A stretch of 7,858 nt of DNA, taken from assembly GCA_012518745.1 (NCBI GenBank), contig JAAYRM010000159.1, positions 1 through 7,858 on the forward strand. The letters run 5' to 3'. A program made the position numbers and the translations under genes. The notes beneath the pieces were generated by a model. That model was not told the DNA's origin. It was given only the letters and a program-made list of their open reading frames with translations, and ran no database searches. Origin of the DNA: Tissierellia bacterium. Its GTDB lineage: Bacteria; Bacillota; Clostridia; Tissierellales; Tepidimicrobiaceae. Below are positions 1 through 4,742 of this stretch, piece after piece; the first letter of the stretch is position 1; each line of letters begins with the position of its first letter.

Positions 1-439
1 CATGTTTAGTGAAATACCCAACGGTGAATTCACTCTTATTACTACAACCCAACACCAGGTATCCATTGCTCTGGGCCAGATAATATAATGTAGTCATCCT
101 AAGCCTCGGCTTTATATTGGATGCTGCCATGCTACTGCCATCCTGAATCTGCAATTCCTTGGTGAGAACATTATATGTCTCCGATAGATCCACCGTCCTG
201 GTTTTAAGGTCCAATCGTTCTGCCACCAATAGGGCATCCTCCTCATCTATTGGATTGCTATTGCACGGCATGATCACTCCCAGGGCAGTCTCAGGGAATG
301 CCAATTTGGATATACCTGCAACCACTGCCGAGTCTATCCCCCCACTCAGGCCGAAGACCACTCCCCTTCCCTTAGCATCCAATACCTTAAACCTCATCCA
401 CTCCACCAACTCGTCACAATATCTCTCAATATCTTTCAT
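1..439 (-). CDS. nadE: NH3-dependent NAD+ synthetase, N-terminal part (runs off left edge)
   Basis: NadE makes NAD+ from deamido-NAD+ (nicotinate adenine dinucleotide), ATP and ammonia in the cytoplasm, the last step of NAD biosynthesis. Reading the minus strand gives 146 codons. The ATP-pyrophosphatase P-loop SGGIDSAVV lies at about residues 32-40, NIKPRLRMTTLYYLA at 108-122, GCSNKSE at 131-137 and GYFTKH at 141-146; all are family signatures. The protein starts directly with the synthetase domain and has no N-terminal nitrilase/glutaminase domain, so it should be the short ammonia-dependent type, although the C-terminus is outside the window. Two adjacent ATG codons (442-440 and 439-437) are possible starts. 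The GGAGGT at 452-447 is 7 bases from the second and only 4 from the first, so I chose 439. It is divergent from the TauE-like pair. The identification is firm; the exact start is uncertain by one codon. Confidence 0.93.
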   Translation of the reverse strand, partial: MKDIERYCDELVEWMRFKVLDAKGRGVVFGLSGGIDSAVVAGISKLAFPETALGVIMPCNSNPIDEEDALLVAERLDLKTRTVDLSETYNVLTKELQIQDGSSMAASNIKPRLRMTTLYYLAQSNGYLVLGCSNKSEFTVGYFTKH

Positions 440-442
440 CAT

Positions 443-549
443 TATTACCTCCATAAAATATATCTATGTATATACTATGTAATTTTGGCCAAATTAATAG
501 TTAATGATAATTGGATATGCCCCATAATTATACCATAGAGGAGGTCCCC
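443..549. other. Divergent intergenic region, nadE / TauE-like pair
   Basis: About 107 bases lie between the nadE start and the first TauE-like start. The stretch is AT-rich and should hold both promoters, but neither is near consensus. A 10-base perfect palindrome, TTTGGCCAAA, sits at 484-493 near the middle. It could be an operator for a dimeric regulator, or chance. No small gene is supported: the in-frame ATG at 511 would only extend the TauE-like gene by 13 codons and lacks a good ribosome binding site. Confidence 0.5.
501..528 (+). promoter_or_regulatory. Weak candidate sigma-A promoter for the TauE-like pair
   Basis: TTAATG at 501-506 and CATAAT at 523-528 are separated by 16 bases, followed by GAGGAGGT at 538-545 and the ATG at 550. 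The -10 box matches at five of six positions and the -35 box at only three, and the leader would be only about 15 bases. This is the best candidate in the gap but a weak one. Confidence 0.3.
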
Positions 550-909
550 ATGGATAGACAGACTATCAAGTTGATGGCAATCGGGCTCGTCACTGGAACG
601 GTTAATGGACTCTTTGGTTCCGGCGGTGGAACCCTTGTAGTTCCCGCTCTGGTGTTTTTAATAGGCATCGAGGATTATAAAGCCCATGCAACTGCTATTT
701 CAATAATCCTGCCCCTATCGGTCATAAGTGCATTTATATACCTTAAAGGTAGGGCTATACCGTTGAATATGGGAATCATAATAGTGGCAGGTGGTGTTAT
801 AGGGAGTTTCATAGGAGCTAAATTCTTAAAAAAGATTCCGAACAATATATTAAGAAAAGTATTTGGAAGCGTAATAGTATTTACCGCATTGAGAATGATC
901 TTCAGATGA
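550..909 (+). CDS. Half-size TauE/SafE (TSUP) family membrane protein, first of pair
   Basis: A 119-aa hydrophobic protein matching one repeat of the TauE/SafE (DUF81, TSUP) family, whose members export sulfite, sulfoacetate or other small organic or sulfur anions across the cytoplasmic membrane. The signature glycine run GSGGGTLVVPAL is at residues 23-34, followed by AHATAISIILPLSVISAFIY at about 45-64. Hydrophobic segments lie near 8-38, 46-64, 74-92 and 103-117, so about four membrane passes. Usual family members are about 250 aa with two such repeats; this one holds one repeat only. I chose ATG 550 because GAGGAGGT (538-545) lies 4 bases upstream; an upstream in-frame ATG at 511 has no comparable site. 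Its stop overlaps the next gene's ATG. The substrate cannot be told from sequence. Confidence 0.88.
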   Translation: MDRQTIKLMAIGLVTGTVNGLFGSGGGTLVVPALVFLIGIEDYKAHATAISIILPLSVISAFIYLKGRAIPLNMGIIIVAGGVIGSFIGAKFLKKIPNNILRKVFGSVIVFTALRMIFR

Positions 910-1259
910 AACTATTCATAATCGGACTCCTCTCCGGGGTAATTAGCGGAATGGGAATTGGTGGAGGCACCATATTGATCCCCTCCTTGGTCTTTTTCAG
1001 CAATCTAAAGCAGCAGCAGGCTCAGGGTTTGAACCTCATGGTCTTTTTACCCGTAGCTACTGTGGCATTGATAGTGCATTTCAGGGAGGGGAATATAGAG
1101 TTTCAATATGCCAAATGGATTATATCGGGTGGGATTATAGGGGCAGTAATCGGATCTATAATCGCATTGAAGATAAACCCCACTAGTCTAAAGAAATACT
1201 TCGGTATATTCCTCCTATTCGTTGGAATATATGAATTATTACAGAAAGTCGAAGATTAA
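906..1259 (+). CDS. Half-size TauE/SafE (TSUP) family membrane protein, second of pair
   Basis: A 117-aa membrane protein homologous to the preceding one. GMGIGGGTILIPSL at residues 15-28 corresponds to GSGGGTLVVPAL of the partner, and QAQGLNLMVFLPVATVALIV at 38-57 corresponds to the partner's AHATAISIILPLSVISAF. Hydrophobic segments lie near 3-31, 42-58, 71-89 and 99-113. The start ATG at 906 overlaps the previous stop (ATGA at 906-909), and I see no strong ribosome binding site before it. Translation is therefore probably coupled to the upstream gene, giving similar amounts of both proteins. I infer that the two halves associate as a heterodimer equal to one full-length TauE/SafE transporter. 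The gene ends 9 bases from the stop of the convergent yigZ-like gene. The function is family-level only. Confidence 0.87.
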   Translation: MKLFIIGLLSGVISGMGIGGGTILIPSLVFFSNLKQQQAQGLNLMVFLPVATVALIVHFREGNIEFQYAKWIISGGIIGAVIGSIIALKINPTSLKKYFGIFLLFVGIYELLQKVED

Positions 1260-1268
1260 ATCCACTTG

Positions 1269-1916
1269 CTATCCAAGCCTCTTGCCATCCTTTATCGGCA
1301 GATGCTCCTGGCTGATGGGCTCTATGGATACATCTCCACTTGTCAAATCGGTCATCATGCTCTTAAAATAATCCTCATCGGAAAATCTTACATATACGAA
1401 TATATTTACCGCATCATCATAGATCACATCATCTATGCCATATCCTTTGCCCATCAAATAATTTTCCACCATACCATATGCCGTATAATCCAGCCTTACC
1501 TTAAACTTCGTATGTAATACCCTGTCCAATATTATTCCAGCCTCTAATCCTATCTTGGCCCCCCTAGTATATGCTCTGATCAAGCCTCCACCCCCAAGCT
1601 TCACCCCGCCAAAATACCTTGTAATCACTACGACCACATTTCTAAGGTCTTCCTTCTTAATTACCTCCAGAGCTGGTATTCCGGCAGTTCCCGAGGGTTC
1701 CCCTGCATCGCTGAACCTTTGTATATTGCTATTCCTACCGCATACATAGGCATATACATTATGGGTAGCATCCCTATGCTTTACCTTTATCTCCTCAATA
1801 AAATCTAGGGCTTCCTCCTCAGATTCAATGGGCATAGCATAGCCTATAAACCTCGATCTATTTATTATGATCTCGTCTTCCCCATAACCGTATATACTCC
1901 TATATATATTATCCAT
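1269..1916 (-). CDS. YigZ/IMPACT (UPF0029) family protein
   Basis: A 215-aa protein of the YigZ/YvyE/IMPACT family. Hallmarks are SRFIGYAMPI at residues 21-30, RFSDAGEPSGTAG at 67-79, and TRYFGGVKLGGGGLIRAY at 99-116. The C-terminal part (about 138-205) fits the second, ferredoxin-like domain (DUF1949) usual for bacterial members. The biochemical role in bacteria is not settled; eukaryotic IMPACT regulates the Gcn2 kinase, and a translation- or stress-related role is only an inference here. An open frame reaches back to an ATG at 1985, but that codon lies in the -35 box and the next ATG (1958) lies in the -10 box of the promoter at 1957-1985. ATG 1916 follows GAGGAGAT and gives the normal family N-terminus, so I chose it. 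It is convergent with the TauE-like pair and separated from the Nudix gene upstream by a hairpin. Confidence 0.93.
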   Translation of the reverse strand: MDNIYRSIYGYGEDEIIINRSRFIGYAMPIESEEEALDFIEEIKVKHRDATHNVYAYVCGRNSNIQRFSDAGEPSGTAGIPALEVIKKEDLRNVVVVITRYFGGVKLGGGGLIRAYTRGAKIGLEAGIILDRVLHTKFKVRLDYTAYGMVENYLMGKGYGIDDVIYDDAVNIFVYVRFSDEDYFKSMMTDLTSGDVSIEPISQEHLPIKDGKRLG

Positions 1917-1956
1917 AGCTATCTCCTCTTCCCTCAATTGATATCCCTTCAGGTCC

Positions 1957-1985
1957 ATTATAGAATAGATACGGTGAAATTTCAA
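1957..1985 (-). promoter_or_regulatory. Sigma-A-type promoter for yigZ-like gene
   Basis: On the minus strand, TTGAAA (1985-1980) and a perfect TATAAT (1962-1957) are separated by exactly 17 bases. Transcription would start near 1950, about 34 bases before ATG 1916. Its position rules out the two longer start choices for the gene. Confidence 0.75.
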
Positions 1986-2003
1986 AATCCCAATGATCTA
2001 CAA

Positions 2004-2034
2004 ACTCCCACCCAATAATAATTGAAGTGGGAGT
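2004..2034 (-). terminator. Hairpin after the Nudix gene (probable terminator)
   Basis: ACTCCCAC (2004-2011) and GTGGGAGT (2027-2034) form a perfect 8-base-pair stem. CAAT/ATTG (2013-2016 with 2021-2024) extends it across a small internal loop, leaving a 4-base loop. It lies 44 bases past the Nudix stop and before the yigZ promoter. The T-run after it on the minus strand is short (AGTTTG), so termination may be partial. Confidence 0.5.
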
Positions 2035-2077
2035 CCTCAGTCCGTTCAGAATAATTCTATCGAGATTGCATATATCC

Positions 2078-2518
2078 CTATGCGTATATCTCGTCTATTT
2101 GATAGTCCTTAAATTCCAGATACTTCTTATAGGATAGGTTTACTAATGATTTGTCCTGATTATGGGTTATCATGCCTAGCGCCTCATCTATGGGATAGAA
2201 GCCTCCCTCCTTGAATCCTTCCTCAAGTCTTATATCATAGCTGCTATCCGTAGCCTCCATTACATACCATATTATCCTATTATATACTTCCTGTTTTCTA
2301 GACAAAGAAAAAAATTCGTAATTGGTTTCTCCGACAGTTGAAACGATGTTAGCATTAACACCCGCTTCATACTCTACACGGCCTATAGCCGTCTCCGTTG
2401 GTAGAAGACCATTACGAATTTTCCCCTTAGGCAATACCCATTGACCCTTGTCATTTTTCAGGATTAGTACCTCATCCCCACTGAAAACTACGCCACCTGC
2501 ACAATTTCTGACTATCAT
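2078..2518 (-). CDS. Nudix-fold protein with degenerate Nudix box
   Basis: A 146-aa protein with the Nudix-domain layout: an N-terminal strand region MIVRNCAGGVVFSGDEVLIL, then GQWVLPKGKIRNG at residues 25-37, the helix region 38-54, and a C-terminal part about as long as in small MutT/Ap4A hydrolases. Nudix enzymes cleave nucleoside diphosphates linked to another group, using glutamates in Gx5Ex7REUxEExGU. Here the box begins at G32, but the first Glu is L38, the RE pair is G46-R47, and the EE pair is Y50-E51; only E51, G53 and V54 remain. It may therefore be inactive, use other residues, or bind a nucleotide as a sensor. ATG 2518 follows AAAGGAGG (2535-2528) by 9 bases. The gene has its own promoter and lies 65 bases after hflX. 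The fold is confident; activity is doubtful and the substrate unknown. Confidence 0.85.
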   Translation of the reverse strand: MIVRNCAGGVVFSGDEVLILKNDKGQWVLPKGKIRNGLLPTETAIGRVEYEAGVNANIVSTVGETNYEFFSLSRKQEVYNRIIWYVMEATDSSYDIRLEEGFKEGGFYPIDEALGMITHNQDKSLVNLSYKKYLEFKDYQIDEIYA

Positions 2519-2549
2519 TGGAATCAGCCTCCTTTATTCTCTTACTCTT

Positions 2550-2578
2550 ATCATACCCAAAATGTCCTAAATATTCAA
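2550..2578 (-). promoter_or_regulatory. Sigma-A-type promoter for the Nudix gene
   Basis: On the minus strand TTGAAT (2578-2573) and TATGAT (2555-2550) are 17 bases apart, each one or two bases off consensus. They lie wholly in the short gap after the hflX stop codon. The start site would be near 2543, just upstream of the AAAGGAGG site at 2535-2528. Confidence 0.65.
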
Positions 2579-2583
2579 CCATT

Positions 2584-3861
2584 TTACCCAATAATATATC
2601 TGGAATACCTTTCATAATCCATCTGATTTATATTGAATCCCAGCTCCGTTCCATTCTCCTTATATTCCATATGATCCATATCATAATTCTCTAGGAAATA
2701 GCTAGTCAAATCATGCTCATCATAAGGAATTAAGAGCTTCACATCCCTGTATTTCTGGGGTAGATTCTCCTGAATCATATATAATAGCTTATCTAGGTTT
2801 GTCATCATCTTACTTGAAATAAATATCCTTTTATCCACGTATCTACTTTCAAATACTAGATTGCTCATATCCACCCTATCCATCTTATTAAATACCGTAA
2901 TTATGGGTTTATTTAAAACCCCCAGTTCCTCCAGTATTCCATCCGTAGTCTTAATCTGTATATCCAAATCTTCATTGGAGGCATCCACTACATGGAGCAA
3001 TAGATCTGCATATTGCACTTCTTCAAGCGTCCCCTTAAACGCCTCTATAAGATGAGTTGGCAGCTTGCTTACAAATCCCACGGTATCCGTTAATAGAAAA
3101 GCCTGACCGTTGGGCAGCCTTCCTCTACGTAAGGAGGTATCTAAAGTTGCAAATAGCATATCATATGTGAACAGTTTTTTAGATATATCGTATTCCCCAT
3201 CCATCTCAATCAGCTTATTGAGCAAGGTGGATTTTCCAGCATTGGTATAGCCTACCAACGCCACTATCGGTAGATTGGATTCCTCCCTCCTCTTCCGCTT
3301 TATATCCCTCGCTTTTTTCGCGGTTTCTAGGGCCTTCTCAATATAATCTATCTCTCTCAGTATATGGCGCCTATCGGTTTCCAGCTTCTGCTCCCCGGGC
3401 CCCCTTGTGCCAATGCCCCCTCCCTCTCTGGATAGGTAATCCCTAAACCCTACCAGTCTAGGTAGTCTATACTTAAGCTGTGCCAACCTTACCTGGAGCT
3501 TACCCTCCTTGGAAGTGGCCCTGTTGGCGAATATATCCAATATCAAATTGGTCCTATCCACTATCTTATGATCGATCACCTCCTCTAGATTCCTCAGCTG
3601 AGCCCCGGATAGCTCATCGTTGAATACTACGGTAGTTACCTCCAATTCCTCGCAATAGTTCTTGATCTCCCTTGCCTTGCCCCTACCTATGAAATAGGCT
3701 GGGTCTATGGAAGTCCTCCTCTGTATGATCCTAGAGATTACCAGGCCTCCAGCTGCATATACCAGCTCCTCCAATTCATCCATCGAATTCTCTATATCTA
3801 TGCTATCCGTAGCAAGCTCTACCCCTACAATCAATACCCTCTCCGCGTAATCCTTATCCAA
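2584..3861 (-). CDS. hflX: GTPase HflX
   Basis: HflX is a ribosome-associated GTPase that splits or rescues stalled 70S ribosomes, especially under heat or antibiotic stress. The 425-aa protein has the N-terminal HflX domain (about 6-140; YFIGRGKAREI near 56-66), the glycine-rich linker GGGIGTRGPGEQKLETDRR (147-165), a charged helical stretch (165-193), then the G domain: G1 GYTNAGKST (204-212), G2 near FATLD (237-241), G3 DTVGF (259-263), G4 NKMD (325-328) and G5 ISSK (348-351). A C-terminal domain follows, and the length is normal. The start is TTG at 3861; the codon just before it in frame is TAA, so no longer form exists. AGAGAGG lies about 12 bases upstream, a weak and distant site, and a TTG at codon 10 is the only near alternative. 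It lies 64 bases after yunB and may be co-transcribed with it. Confidence 0.96.
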   Translation of the reverse strand: MDKDYAERVLIVGVELATDSIDIENSMDELEELVYAAGGLVISRIIQRRTSIDPAYFIGRGKAREIKNYCEELEVTTVVFNDELSGAQLRNLEEVIDHKIVDRTNLILDIFANRATSKEGKLQVRLAQLKYRLPRLVGFRDYLSREGGGIGTRGPGEQKLETDRRHILREIDYIEKALETAKKARDIKRKRREESNLPIVALVGYTNAGKSTLLNKLIEMDGEYDISKKLFTYDMLFATLDTSLRRGRLPNGQAFLLTDTVGFVSKLPTHLIEAFKGTLEEVQYADLLLHVVDASNEDLDIQIKTTDGILEELGVLNKPIITVFNKMDRVDMSNLVFESRYVDKRIFISSKMMTNLDKLLYMIQENLPQKYRDVKLLIPYDEHDLTSYFLENYDMDHMEYKENGTELGFNINQMDYERYSRYIIG

Positions 3862-3903
3862 TTATACTATCATCCTCTCTAAGACTAGATACTAACTCCA
3901 TTC

Positions 3904-3933
3904 ATTATATCATATAAACTATAATTCACTTAA
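3904..3933 (-). promoter_or_regulatory. Extended -10 promoter for hflX
   Basis: On the minus strand TGATATAAT (3912-3904) is a perfect extended -10 element. The best -35 is TTAAGT (3933-3928), 18 bases away and weak; it overlaps the yunB stop codon. The start site would be near 3897, giving a leader of about 36 bases before the TTG start. Confidence 0.55.
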
Positions 3934-4579
3934 CTATCTGCAGCATCTTATCCCCCGGCACATTTATATATTGCTCCGGAACCTCACCCACTATAATGGT
4001 CTCGGCTATGGGAATATTGGTGGTTATCCGAATGTCCTCCGATATAAGGGGGACTATTATCTTTATATCCGTAACCACTATTATATATATCCTATGCCTG
4101 GTCTGGTTTATACCCGAATCCTCAAATTCCGTGGCAAAGTCTACGGATACCGATCCCTGAGGGGCTATGCTGATGCTTACACTCGGTAGCCTCACAAGCC
4201 TCGTGTCGAAGGCATTGCTCAGTGGAACCTTTACCCTGGATTGAGATATCTTCTGTAATTGCTCCTGCACTTCCAATGCCACCTCAGCCGCTATATTATT
4301 CATCAATATGGTATTGGCCTGCATCAGACTGACCTTTCCATCTAGATCATACCTCACAAATATCAGATCATTATAGTTTATATCCCGCCTTATCTTCGCC
4401 TTTATCGTATCATTTATAGCCTCGGTCGTTACCGCCCTAGCCCTTATCTCGGATATGGCCGTCACAGTCGGTAGAATTTTCTTATCTATATACCTATATA
4501 TGTATATCCCCAATATGATTAGGGTTATAATCCATAGTATAAATCCCTTTCGCTTGATTATATGCATATAATATTTCAA
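3926..4579 (-). CDS. yunB: Sporulation protein YunB
   Basis: A 217-aa protein of the YunB family, found in endospore formers. In Bacillus subtilis yunB is expressed in the mother cell under sigma-E and is needed for efficient sporulation; its molecular job is unknown. One N-terminal membrane segment (about residues 12-28) follows a short basic start (KRK at 9-11), and the remainder should lie outside the membrane. The family's C-terminal signature appears as ETIIVGEVPEQYINV at 193-207. The start is taken as TTG 4579: AGGGGGG at 4593-4587 lies 7 bases upstream. An in-frame ATG four codons later (4567) is too far from that site. The gene is divergent from the class A PBP and lies upstream of hflX on the same strand. 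The family call is firm. Confidence 0.9.
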   Translation of the reverse strand: MKYYMHIIKRKGFILWIITLIILGIYIYRYIDKKILPTVTAISEIRARAVTTEAINDTIKAKIRRDINYNDLIFVRYDLDGKVSLMQANTILMNNIAAEVALEVQEQLQKISQSRVKVPLSNAFDTRLVRLPSVSISIAPQGSVSVDFATEFEDSGINQTRHRIYIIVVTDIKIIVPLISEDIRITTNIPIAETIIVGEVPEQYINVPGDKMLQIVK

Positions 4580-4602
4580 CCAGCATCCCCCCTAGTATAT
4601 AA

Positions 4603-4626
4603 TATGTATGATATACTGAATAAAGA
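4603..4626 (-). promoter_or_regulatory. Possible sigma-E-like promoter for yunB
   Basis: CATACATA (4610-4603) on the minus strand resembles the sigma-E -10 pattern CATACAnT, with the last base differing. GGATATC lies about 14 bases upstream and loosely resembles a sigma-E -35. The start site would be only a few bases before the AGGGGGG ribosome binding site. No acceptable sigma-A -35 was found. This is tentative. Confidence 0.25.
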
Positions 4627-4670
4627 TATCCCTATTGGAATTTTAGCGGTATCTACAGCAATTCATTATA

Positions 4671-4699
4671 TTAACATTATTAAATATCTGTGATATAAT
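4671..4699 (+). promoter_or_regulatory. Near-consensus sigma-A promoter for the class A PBP gene
   Basis: TTAACA (4671-4676), a 17-base spacer and a perfect TATAAT (4694-4699), with TG at 4691-4692 giving an extended -10. The start site should be near 4706. The ribosome binding site AAGGAGGT (4729-4736) and ATG 4743 follow. This predicts strong vegetative expression. Confidence 0.8.
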
Positions 4700-4742
4700 T
4701 TATATATTCACTACCTTTTTTTGAAATTAAGGAGGTACTTAC

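Larger units (their letters stand above)
4580..4742. other. Divergent intergenic region, yunB / class A PBP
   Basis: This 163-base AT-rich gap holds a strong plus-strand promoter and ribosome binding site for the PBP gene. On the minus side I see only weak candidates for yunB. One is a sigma-E-like CATACATA at 4610-4603. Another is a TATAAT at 4670-4665 that abuts the PBP -35 box and has no good -35 of its own. No small gene is supported. Confidence 0.5.

Noticed and set aside
159..482. A 107-aa plus-strand open frame opposite nadE
   Set aside because: It is antisense to clear NadE motifs (SGGIDS, NIKPRLRM), has no family resemblance, and is Ser/Thr-rich as expected of a shadow frame.
511..549. 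Earlier ATG for the first TauE-like gene
   Set aside because: It has no ribosome binding site, overlaps the probable promoter region, and adds a hydrophilic 13-residue stretch before a normal family N-terminus; ATG 550 has GAGGAGGT.
1917..1985. Longer N-terminus for the YigZ-like protein
   Set aside because: The extra ATGs lie inside the -35 and -10 boxes of the promoter, and the added residues are not family-like; ATG 1916 has GAGGAGAT just upstream.
2048..2058. AGAATAATTCT small palindrome downstream of the Nudix gene
   Set aside because: It is an AT-rich 5-bp inverted repeat, too short to distinguish from chance.
3860..3865. TATAAT overlapping the hflX start codon as a promoter
   Set aside because: No acceptable -35 lies 16-18 bases upstream, and a transcript from it would begin inside the coding region; the extended -10 at 3912-3904 is better placed.
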